From contig NZ_SMTE01000002.1 of the NCBI RefSeq assembly GCF_004357765.1, positions 372,001 through 436,000 on the forward strand: 64,000 nt of DNA. Reading direction: 5' to 3'. Positions 57,268 to 64,000 of the stretch are shown piece by piece. The translations under genes and the position numbers were made by a program. Source of the stretch: Pseudomonas putida (GTDB lineage Bacteria > Pseudomonadota > Gammaproteobacteria > Pseudomonadales > Pseudomonadaceae). Numbering within the stretch: position 1 is the first letter of the stretch; each line of letters starts with the position of its first letter. The notes beneath the pieces were generated by a model. It was given only the letters and a program-made list of their open reading frames with translations, made no database searches and was not told the origin of the DNA.

Positions 57268-58464
57268 ATGTCCCTGCCCAGCCTTCGCCTCAAAGCCAAT
57301 GCCGACCGCCGCCTGCGCGCCGGCCACCTGTGGGTCTACAGCAACGAAGTCGATGTTGCCGCCACCCCACTGCAAGGCCTTCAGGCCGGTCAGCAAGCAG
57401 TCCTCGAGGCGGCCAGCGGCAAACCCCTGGGCATCGTCGCGCTGAGCCCGAACAACCTGATCTGTGCCCGCCTGCTGTCGCGCGATGCCAAGCTGCCGCT
57501 CGACAAATCGCTGCTGGTGCACCGCCTGAACGTCGCCCTGTCGCTGCGCGAGCGCTTGTTCGACAAGCCCTGCTACCGCCTGGTCTACGGTGACTCCGAC
57601 CTGCTTCCGGGCCTGGTGGTCGACCGCTTCTTCGATATCCTCGTGGTCCAACTCGCCTCGGCCACCATGGAAGCACACAAGGACGACGTGATCGCCGCCT
57701 TGGTACAGGTGCTCAAGCCAAGTGGCATCCTGTTCAAGAACGACTCGGCCGCCCGTGACGCCGAAGGCCTTGAACGTTACGTCGAGACCGTCTACGGCGA
57801 AGTGCCCGATTGGGTGGCGCTCGAAGAGAACGGCGTGAAGTTCGAAGCCCCAGTACGCGAAGGCCAGAAAACCGGCTGGTTCTACGACCACCGCATGAAC
57901 CGCGCACGCCTGGCGCCCTATGTGAAAGGCAAGCGCGTACTCGACCTGTTCAGCTACATCGGCGGCTGGGGCGTGCAGGCCGGCGCGTTCGGCGCCAGTG
58001 AGGTGTTCTGCGTCGATGCTTCGGGCTTTGCCCTGGACGGCGTCGAACGCAACGCCGCGCTCAACGGCATCAGCGAGAAGCTGACCTGCATCGAAGGCGA
58101 TGTATTCGAGGCCCTGCGCGAGCTCAAGGCCGCCGAAGAACGCTTCGACGTGATCATTGCCGACCCACCCGCCTTCATCAAACGCAAGAAGGACCTGAAA
58201 AACGGCGAAGCGGCCTACCGTCGCCTCAACGAACAGGCCATGCGCATGCTGACCAAGGACGGCATCCTGGTCAGCGCCTCGTGCTCGATGCACCTGCCCG
58301 AGGACGATCTGCACAACATCCTGCTGACCAGCGCCCGCCACCTGGACCGCAACCTGCAACTGCTCGAGCGCGGCGGCCAGGGCCCTGATCACCCGGTCCA
58401 CCCGGCCATCGCCGAAACCCGCTACATCAAGAGCATCACCTGCCGGTTGCTGCCCAACAGCTGA
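57268..58464 (+). CDS. rlmI: RlmI-like 23S rRNA (cytosine-C5) methyltransferase
   Basis: 398 residues. An N-terminal PUA-type domain (RRLRAGHLWVYSNEVD) is followed by the EEHUD-like and Rossmann domains. KTGWFYDHRMNR, VLDLFSYIGGWGVQA, the catalytic DPPAFIKRKKD and VSASCSMHL (nucleophile Cys) are all typical. The E. coli homologue methylates C1962 of 23S rRNA. It converges with mgtE. Confidence 0.9.
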   Translation: MSLPSLRLKANADRRLRAGHLWVYSNEVDVAATPLQGLQAGQQAVLEAASGKPLGIVALSPNNLICARLLSRDAKLPLDKSLLVHRLNVALSLRERLFDKPCYRLVYGDSDLLPGLVVDRFFDILVVQLASATMEAHKDDVIAALVQVLKPSGILFKNDSAARDAEGLERYVETVYGEVPDWVALEENGVKFEAPVREGQKTGWFYDHRMNRARLAPYVKGKRVLDLFSYIGGWGVQAGAFGASEVFCVDASGFALDGVERNAALNGISEKLTCIEGDVFEALRELKAAEERFDVIIADPPAFIKRKKDLKNGEAAYRRLNEQAMRMLTKDGILVSASCSMHLPEDDLHNILLTSARHLDRNLQLLERGGQGPDHPVHPAIAETRYIKSITCRLLPNS

Positions 58465-58469
58465 TCCGC

Positions 58470-58507
58470 ATTGGCCCGAGCGCCGGCTTGCCGGCACTCG
58501 GGCCAAT
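58470..58507. terminator. Long bidirectional hairpin between rlmI and mgtE
   Basis: ATTGGCCCGAG (58470-58480) pairs perfectly with CTCGGGCCAAT (58497-58507), with an inner CCGG-CTTG-CCGG stem. It lies 5 nt past rlmI and 21 nt past mgtE, which converge, and probably ends both transcripts although there is no T run. Confidence 0.7.
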
Positions 58508-58528
58508 CGACCTCGTGCAAGTACCGAA

Positions 58529-59584
58529 TCAGAGATTCAGTACATACGATGCGATCCCGAAGTACACCAACACCCCGGCCGCATCGGCGATCGAGGTCAC
58601 CAGTGGGCCACTGGCAGTGGCCGGATCGAGCTTCAACCTGGTGAACATGAACGGCAGGCTCATGCCGATCAAGCTGCCCACCAGGACAATCACCAGCATG
58701 CTGCTGGCGACGATAAGGGCAATTTCCGCACCACCGCGCAGCGCCCCAAGCGATGCCACCGCCACCGCCATGGTGCAGCCAAGCGCCAGCGCAACACCGC
58801 ATTCACGCCCGAGCATGCGCAGCCAGTCCGCCATGACCACCTCGCCCGTCGCCAGGCCACGCACCATCAAGGTCGCCGACTGTGCCCCGGCGTTGCCTCC
58901 ACTGTCCACCAGCAGCGGCAGGAAGAACACCAGAACGATATTGGCAGCGATGGTTTCTTCGAAGGCGGCGATACCCGCGCCTGAGAACAGATTGCCGAAC
59001 ACCAGTACCACCAGCCACAGCACGCGTTTGCGGTATAACAGGCCGACCGTGGCATCGCCCAGGTTACCGACATGGTTGGTGATCGATGCGCCCTTGTGGA
59101 AATCCTCTGTGGCTTCGCCCACCACCACATCGAGCACTTCGTCGTAGGTGACGATTCCCACCAGGCAGCCCGCTTCGTCGAGCACCGGCACAGCTAGCAG
59201 CTCGTGCTCGCGGATCCGCCGTGCGACTTCATCCTGGTGGGTTGCGGTGCGAACACTGATCACGTCGCGCACCATGATGTCCTCGATGGGCTGATCAGGC
59301 GCGGCGAGTATCAATTCTCGCAAGGACAGCGTACCCAGCAGGTTACGCTGCGCATCGAGCACATAGGACTGATAGATGGTTTCGGCGTCTGCCGCTTCCC
59401 GACGGAGCATGTCGATGGCCTGGCTGGCCGTAAGGCCGGCATCGAGACTCGAATAATCGCCGCTCATCAAGCGGCCAGCCGTGCCGTCGCCATAGCCTTC
59501 CGGCTGCAGAAGCTCATCGCGGCGGGTCTGGGCGGCCAGGCGCAGGGCCCGTGGGGTATCACGAAAATCGGAAACAGGTTGCAT
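58529..59584 (-). CDS. mgtE: MgtE-type magnesium transporter, short N-terminus
   Basis: 351 residues, against about 450 for complete MgtE. The two CBS domains (about 30-150; DIMVRDVISVRTATHQDEVA, ELLAVPVLDEAGCLVGIVTYDEVLDVV) and the five-helix pore with FFLPLLVDSGGNAGAQSATL are present. The N-domain, which with the CBS pair senses cytosolic Mg2+, is reduced to about 30 residues. The protein should conduct Mg2+ with altered gating. A stable hairpin covers its ribosome binding site. Confidence 0.88.
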   Translation of the reverse strand: MQPVSDFRDTPRALRLAAQTRRDELLQPEGYGDGTAGRLMSGDYSSLDAGLTASQAIDMLRREAADAETIYQSYVLDAQRNLLGTLSLRELILAAPDQPIEDIMVRDVISVRTATHQDEVARRIREHELLAVPVLDEAGCLVGIVTYDEVLDVVVGEATEDFHKGASITNHVGNLGDATVGLLYRKRVLWLVVLVFGNLFSGAGIAAFEETIAANIVLVFFLPLLVDSGGNAGAQSATLMVRGLATGEVVMADWLRMLGRECGVALALGCTMAVAVASLGALRGGAEIALIVASSMLVIVLVGSLIGMSLPFMFTRLKLDPATASGPLVTSIADAAGVLVYFGIASYVLNL

Positions 59585-59590
59585 GCAGTT

Positions 59591-59618
59591 CTCCAGGCGC
59601 CGACGCAGGCGCCCGGAG
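59591..59618 (-). promoter_or_regulatory. Hairpin masking the mgtE ribosome binding site
   Basis: In the minus-strand RNA CTCCGGGCGCC (59618-59608) pairs with GGCGCCUGGAG (59601-59591), 11 continuous pairs with one G-U, loop UGCGUC. The 3' arm ends in the Shine-Dalgarno GGAG, 6 nt from the mgtE ATG, which would be hidden. A gated translation switch is possible, e.g. for Mg2+. Confidence 0.7.
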
Positions 59619-60358
59619 ACCTCAGCCAGACAGGCTCAGGTCTTCGCAAGCCCTGGCGACAACGCACTCAGTGCCAGATCGTGGGTTCGTGTCGAACCGA
59701 AAACTGGGAAGGTCCATCAAGAATGAATCTCGTCGAGCCGCACATGCGGCGTGGGGATAATAGGCAAGGTGGCCAGCCGCGTCTGCAGGGAAAAAGGCAG
59801 GGATGTGCGTTTCAGAAGCGACCTACAAATCATTTCCCCAAGTCATGCGCGACGTGGTGGTTATTGGCAATGATATTGGCAATCAAGTCGACCTCCCCTA
59901 CCGAAACGAGACCCGTAGAAAGCAGGTTGCCGTGTCGTGGGTACTCGGCAGGGGCAGCTCACTCAATTGCACGGTGCGCCTGCGCCGCTGTGGCCAGCCA
60001 AAAAGCAGGCCGCCAAGGCAAAAACCGGTGTAAGTAGTTTGCATGATCAAGTCCTTTTGGGGTCGATGAGTCCCTGCCAGGTTACTGATCTGCGCCTGCA
60101 ACGGGCCCTATATAGTTAGCTGGGCACGACCGCACCTCGGCTTGCACACGCTAATTCATTCCCTCGCCGCGCCAGCGGTGTAGAATCGGCGTATTCATCG
60201 CCAGTCATCCCCGGCGGGTTTATGAGCTCTGGCCAAGCACGCGGCGATCCCGCGAAGTCTTGGCCCCATCCGTGCCAGTGGCAACCGGCCTGCGGCGCTA
60301 AGGACAAGAGAAGCTCACTCCCCTATTCGTGACCTGATCAAGCCGCCAGGAGTGTTAC
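59619..60358. other. Long leader/intergenic region between mgtE and ilvD
   Basis: About 740 nt. It holds the upstream region of mgtE, a possible 48-codon ORF (59898-60044, minus), a palindromic CTATATAG near 60111, and the ilvD leader with a TAGAAT -10-like box at 60181-60186. No conserved gene is recognisable. The length is unusual for this compact genome. Confidence 0.6.
59898..60044 (-). CDS. Possible small protein, 48 residues
   Basis: From the ATG at 60042-60044, with AAGGA 8 nt upstream, the peptide is MQTTYTGFCLGGLLFGWPQR followed by an Arg-rich run and no known motif. The start is credible by ribosome binding site, but the tail looks random. It could be a leader peptide for mgtE or an artefact. 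I do not recognise it. Confidence 0.25.
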   Translation of the reverse strand: MQTTYTGFCLGGLLFGWPQRRRRTVQLSELPLPSTHDTATCFLRVSFR

Positions 60359-62200
60359 ATGCCTGATTATCGTTCCAAGACTTCCACCCAAGGCCGCAAC
60401 ATGGCCGGCGCCCGTGCCCTGTGGCGCGCCACCGGGATGAAGGACGAAGACTTCAAGAAACCGATCATCGCCATCGCCAACTCGTTCACCCAGTTCGTCC
60501 CAGGCCATGTGCACCTGAAGGACCTGGGCCAGCTGGTCGCTCGCGAGATCGAACGCGCCGGTGGCGTAGCCAAGGAATTCAACACCATCGCGGTCGACGA
60601 CGGCATCGCCATGGGCCATGACGGCATGCTGTATTCCCTGCCGAGCCGCGAGATCATCGCCGACGCCGTGGAGTACATGGTCAACGCGCACTGCGCCGAT
60701 GCCATCGTCTGCATCTCGAACTGCGACAAGATCACCCCCGGCATGCTGATGGCCGCCCTGCGCCTGAACATCCCGGTGATCTTCGTCTCCGGCGGCCCGA
60801 TGGAAGCTGGCAAGACCAAACTGGCCAGCCATGGCCTGGACCTGGTCGACGCCATGGTCATCGCCGCCGACTCTTCGGCCTCCGACGAGAAAGTCGCCGA
60901 GTACGAGCGCAGTGCCTGTCCGACCTGCGGTTCCTGCTCCGGCATGTTCACCGCCAACTCGATGAACTGCCTGACCGAAGCCCTGGGCCTGGCCCTGCCG
61001 GGCAACGGCTCGACCCTGGCCACCCATGCCGACCGCGAACAGCTGTTCCTCACCGCTGGGCGCACCATCGTCGAGCTGTGCAAGCGTTACTATGGCGAAA
61101 ACGACGACTCGGTGCTGCCGCGTAGCATCGCCAACTTCAAGGCGTTCGAGAACGCCATGATGCTCGACATCGCCATGGGCGGTTCAACCAACACCATCCT
61201 GCACCTGCTGGCTGCCGCCCAGGAAGGCGAGGTCGCCTTCGACCTGCGCGACATCGATCGCCTGTCGCGCAAGGTGCCGCAGCTGTGCAAGGTGGCGCCG
61301 AACATCCAGAAGTACCACATGGAAGACGTCCACCGCGCCGGCGGCATCTTCAGCATCCTCGGTTCACTGGCCCGTGGCGGCCTACTGCACACCGACCTGC
61401 CGACCGTGCACAGCCGCAGCATGGAAGAAGCCATCGCCAAATGGGACATCACCCAGACCGATGACGAAGCCGTGCACACCTTCTTCAAGGCAGGCCCAGC
61501 CGGTATCCCGACCCAGACCGCCTTCAGCCAGTCGACCCGTTGGGAAACCCTCGACGACGACCGCGAGAACGGCTGCATCCGCAGCGTCGAGCACGCCTAC
61601 TCGCAAGAGGGCGGCCTGGCCGTGCTCTATGGCAACATCGCGCTGGACGGCTGCGTGGTGAAAACTGCCGGTGTCGATGAGTCGATCCTGGTGTTCGAAG
61701 GCACCGCGAAGATCTTCGAGAGCCAGGATAGCGCCGTACGCGGCATCCTCGCCGACGAGGTGAAGGCCGGTGATATCGTCATCATCCGCTACGAAGGTCC
61801 GAAAGGCGGCCCGGGCATGCAAGAGATGCTCTATCCGACTTCGTATCTCAAATCCAAAGGCTTGGGCAAGGCCTGCGCCCTGCTCACCGACGGCCGTTTC
61901 TCGGGCGGTACCTCGGGCCTGTCGATCGGCCATGCCTCGCCAGAGGCCGCTGCCGGCGGCGCCATCGGCCTGGTGCGCGATGGCGACAAGGTCCTGATCG
62001 ACATCCCCAACCGTTCGATCAACCTGCAGGTCAGCGATGAAGAGCTGGCCCACCGCCGTATCGAGCAGGACAAGAAAGGCTGGAAGCCCGCCGAAGTCCG
62101 CCCGCGCAAGGTGACCACCGCGCTGAAGGCCTATGCCCTGCTGGCCACCAGCGCCGACAAGGGTGCAGTGCGTAACAAGGCGATGCTCGAAGGGCTGTAA
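60359..62200 (+). CDS. ilvD: Dihydroxy-acid dehydratase
   Basis: 613 residues from ATG 60359 with AGGAG upstream. It dehydrates dihydroxy acids in valine, isoleucine and leucine synthesis. Cluster-binding cysteines lie in NCDKITPGM and [29 protein letters not shown] and [12 protein letters not shown] are family signatures. Cytoplasmic Fe-S enzyme, oxygen sensitive. The last chromosomal core gene before the AT-rich stretch. Confidence 0.97.
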   Translation: MPDYRSKTSTQGRNMAGARALWRATGMKDEDFKKPIIAIANSFTQFVPGHVHLKDLGQLVAREIERAGGVAKEFNTIAVDDGIAMGHDGMLYSLPSREIIADAVEYMVNAHCADAIVCISNCDKITPGMLMAALRLNIPVIFVSGGPMEAGKTKLASHGLDLVDAMVIAADSSASDEKVAEYERSACPTCGSCSGMFTANSMNCLTEALGLALPGNGSTLATHADREQLFLTAGRTIVELCKRYYGENDDSVLPRSIANFKAFENAMMLDIAMGGSTNTILHLLAAAQEGEVAFDLRDIDRLSRKVPQLCKVAPNIQKYHMEDVHRAGGIFSILGSLARGGLLHTDLPTVHSRSMEEAIAKWDITQTDDEAVHTFFKAGPAGIPTQTAFSQSTRWETLDDDRENGCIRSVEHAYSQEGGLAVLYGNIALDGCVVKTAGVDESILVFEGTAKIFESQDSAVRGILADEVKAGDIVIIRYEGPKGGPGMQEMLYPTSYLKSKGLGKACALLTDGRFSGGTSGLSIGHASPEAAAGGAIGLVRDGDKVLIDIPNRSINLQVSDEELAHRRIEQDKKGWKPAEVRPRKVTTALKAYALLATSADKGAVRNKAMLEGL

Positions 62201-62217
62201 GGGTTTCATGGCAAAAG

Positions 62218-62245
62218 AAAACCGGCGCTTCAAGCGCCGGTTTTT
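62218..62245 (+). terminator. ilvD terminator
   Basis: AAACCGGCGC, loop TTCAA, GCGCCGGTTT followed by TTC: a strong GC stem 17 nt past ilvD with A-rich and T-rich flanks, active in both directions. Confidence 0.9.
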
Positions 62246-62760
62246 CATTTCGGGTCAGGACAATCAATGCACTTGTGCACTTTTTTGAGCTCGGAACATC
62301 GTGCACAAGAAATCAATCTTCTTACAGTGCCTGGAAATGCAAGACCAGCCCTCCAGCCCGCTCCATTACGAAATATCCGGATAATCTCCACGACGTAATA
62401 AATCCTATATCGTCTCTACCAAGCCAGCCCTGAGCGATGTCGCATGCAATTAAAGGGGAGTGGCATTTCAGCGCACTAGAACAAGTCATCGCCGCAACAT
62501 CTTCTATCCAACCCAACTACAGAACCATCCTACTGAGCAAGAAGACGTATCCGTAGGAACTCTCTGATATTTCAACGAGCACGAAAAAGTGCATTGACGA
62601 CATTTGAAACGCGTGCTCTTATTCAAGCATCCGATAACCAATTCACACACACCCAGTAACCGTACCTAAAGTTACTGCACGCGCTTATACCTTTCGACAA
62701 AGCTAATGGATTTTCGCTTCGCGTATAACTCGCTTAAAAATAACTAAATGAGGCTCCGCA
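62246..62760. other. AT-rich spacer before the accessory genes
   Basis: About 515 nt with base composition unlike the rest of the window and no convincing ORF. It holds the inverted repeat at 62272-62309. AT-rich stretches near 62640-62755 would carry the promoter of the next gene. It marks the start of a likely acquired region. Confidence 0.6.
62272..62309. repeat. Inverted repeat at the edge of the AT-rich region
   Basis: CTTGTGCAC (62272-62280) and GTGCACAAG (62301-62309) are perfect complements 20 nt apart. GTGCAC is itself palindromic, so each arm is a possible dimer site. It may be an operator, or a boundary sequence of the inserted DNA. Confidence 0.5.
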
Positions 62761-63723
62761 ATGCGTGACATGAAAGCCAGATCCATGCAAGATTTCTCTA
62801 CACTTTTCATAAGCAATTTTGAAAAGCATATCGAGAGGCTCAAAATACCTGAGCGAGAATACATCAACGGCTTGCGTCATAGACCGCTGCTTGCTCAAAT
62901 AGAACGCGCAAGTGAAATAAAAGCAATGCTGGAAGATGTATTTCACCACCCTGAGACAGTCTTGTCCCAGCAGCGAGCCGAGCGTGCACTACTTACCTTT
63001 CTCGACAAACGAAATGCAGACATTGGCCTGTTAATTTTCTTTCATGGATGGAACGAAACACACAAGACAACAAGTCTGGTGTCGGCCAAACTGATCGTGC
63101 GGCTATCCCGGGACGCCCTGTACGTCAACATTGCGGAACAACATATGCACAACACTGTAATGGCGCATATGTACGAGGTAGCGAAAGATGACTTGGGTTT
63201 GGGACACTCCGGCCATGACGGAATGTTTCCGAGCATGGCTGCAGCATTCGGAGCTCACGGCTGGGAGAATTGCCAGTACTCAGTAGATGAATGTAGCGAA
63301 TTTTCTGAATTTCTATACCGGACCGGTGTAGCAGGACATAAACTCCCTGTCGAGTCTGATCAATACAGATACGCTGTGATAAACGCAATGATGACCGCTG
63401 TGGCTTCAGAACTGTGGAACGGAAGCGAATATAATTTTCTAGCGCAATATATAAACAATAAAATCATAGACATGCACCCCTCTCTAGCCAACGATAACGT
63501 CGCACTGCGCAAGGCGAATGGATATGTAATGAGTCACTCCGGCACCGTTGAAAGTCGCCATGGTTTACACGCGCTAGCTGCTGTGCAGAAGTACCATCAA
63601 CTCGCCAACTTGGATTTCGATCTATGTAAACTCAAGGAAAAGATGATTGATTATAATCAGCGCGTCGGCAAAGCCTTCTGCTCTCTGCATCAAGCCCTTT
63701 TACAGCACGGACTTGGTGGTTAA
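62761..63723 (+). CDS. Probable heme-oxygenase-like diiron oxidase (HDO superfamily)
   Basis: 320 residues from ATG 62761 with GAGG 8 nt upstream. Mostly alpha-helical. Candidate metal ligands follow the HDO pattern: DDLGLG...H (D143/D144, H152), a middle-helix glutamate in VASELWNGSE (E217), and H259-E264-H267 in MSHSGTVESRHGLH. HDO enzymes use Fe2 and O2 for N-oxygenation, C-C cleavage or decarboxylation in small-molecule pathways. Here Asp/Glu swaps at two sites make the family call uncertain. Codon use is AT-rich, unlike neighbours, pointing to transfer. A TSUP exporter gene follows 14 nt later. Confidence 0.6.
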   Translation: MRDMKARSMQDFSTLFISNFEKHIERLKIPEREYINGLRHRPLLAQIERASEIKAMLEDVFHHPETVLSQQRAERALLTFLDKRNADIGLLIFFHGWNETHKTTSLVSAKLIVRLSRDALYVNIAEQHMHNTVMAHMYEVAKDDLGLGHSGHDGMFPSMAAAFGAHGWENCQYSVDECSEFSEFLYRTGVAGHKLPVESDQYRYAVINAMMTAVASELWNGSEYNFLAQYINNKIIDMHPSLANDNVALRKANGYVMSHSGTVESRHGLHALAAVQKYHQLANLDFDLCKLKEKMIDYNQRVGKAFCSLHQALLQHGLGG

Positions 63724-63737
63724 TTCATCGACGGGCA

Positions 63738-64000
63738 ATGAGAACGGCCATCCTCCACGCCATAAACTCGGTATCATTTATGACCGTTGACTATGCACTG
63801 TTAGCTTTAGGGTTCTTTGCTTTCTGCGGTGGTTTAATTGACGCAGCGGTGGGGGGAGGCGGACTAATACAAGTTCCCGCTCTACTGCACGCGCTCCCTC
63901 AGTACAGCCTGGCTACCGTTTTCGGGACGAACAAACTAGCGGTGCTAGCAGGCACGTTAACATCAACACTTCGCTATGCAAGAAACATCAGAATAAAATG
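63738..64000 (+). CDS. TauE/SafE (TSUP) family anion exporter, N-terminal part
   Basis: From ATG 63738 (or ATG 63780) 87 codons are readable before the window ends. The peptide has YALLALGFFAFCGGLIDAAV, then GGGGLIQVPALL and FGTNKLAVLAGTL, the typical first repeat of TSUP transporters. Members export sulfite, sulfoacetate or other organic anions. Same AT-rich composition and 14 nt from the preceding gene, so they are probably cotranscribed. The 3' end lies outside. Confidence 0.85.
   Translation, partial: MRTAILHAINSVSFMTVDYALLALGFFAFCGGLIDAAVGGGGLIQVPALLHALPQYSLATVFGTNKLAVLAGTLTSTLRYARNIRIK

Noticed and set aside
59803-60033. 76-codon plus-strand frame between mgtE and ilvD
   Set aside because: No ribosome binding site and an Arg-rich, random-looking tail.
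62322-62516. 64-codon frame on the minus strand in the AT-rich spacer
   Set aside because: It needs a TTG start, has no ribosome binding site and no recognisable motif.

Overview
The window looks like a chromosomal segment of a fluorescent Pseudomonas, most likely the P. putida group. The DNA is GC-rich with strong third-position GC bias (hence many long antisense frames). The gene order hemE-gltD-gltB / damX-aroB-aroK-pilQ-pil(O+P)-pilN-pilM / ponA / maeB / rpmE / priA-argS / pilT / metX-metW / ftsYEX-rpoH / coaD-fdx-mutM / ilvD is the order I remember for P. putida relatives. No rRNA, tRNA, CRISPR array or prophage was seen.

Layout. 1-6.4 kb: hemE (cut by the window edge) and the two glutamate synthase subunits. 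6.7-13.6 kb: a leftward operon of pilM, pilN, a fused pilO-pilP, a short pilQ, aroK, aroB and a DamX-like SPOR/ATPase gene. Type IV pilus assembly, shikimate and division genes are linked here, and the pilus part looks reduced. 13.8-23.7 kb: ponA, malic enzyme, a secreted thermonuclease, rpmE, priA, argS and a SPOR protein. 23.8-24.5 kb: a non-coding patch with an IS481-like transposase stump, a run of hairpins and a pentanucleotide repeat. 24.6-36.8 kb: small membrane and cell-wall genes, pilT, the yggS-proC-yggT and metX-metW-DUF4426-rdgB-hemW blocks, thiS-thiG-trmB, DUF423 and mtgA. 36.9-41 kb: ftsY-ftsE-ftsX and rpoH. 41.3-47.4 kb: two M16 peptidase pairs on either side of rsmD, one exported and one apparently cytoplasmic. 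47.5-58.5 kb: a YheT-like hydrolase, a sulfurtransferase, a TetR-controlled aldehyde dehydrogenase/Tat lipoprotein/GMC dehydrogenase operon, coaD, ferredoxin, mutM, an HDOD gene, a PfpI protein and an RlmI-like methyltransferase. 58.5-62.2 kb: a short MgtE-type Mg2+ transporter and ilvD.

From 62.25 kb to the end the sequence becomes clearly AT-rich. It carries a probable heme-oxygenase-like diiron oxidase and, 14 nt downstream, the start of a TauE/SafE (TSUP) anion exporter. This looks like the left part of an acquired accessory module inserted after the ilvD terminator, and it is the best candidate for an undescribed system. Other signals of interest are two hairpins that would hide ribosome binding sites (upstream of the second M16 pair and upstream of mgtE), the PilO-PilP fusion and the hairpin-rich module at 24.2-24.4 kb. 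Functional calls come from reading motifs by eye; no database search was run.
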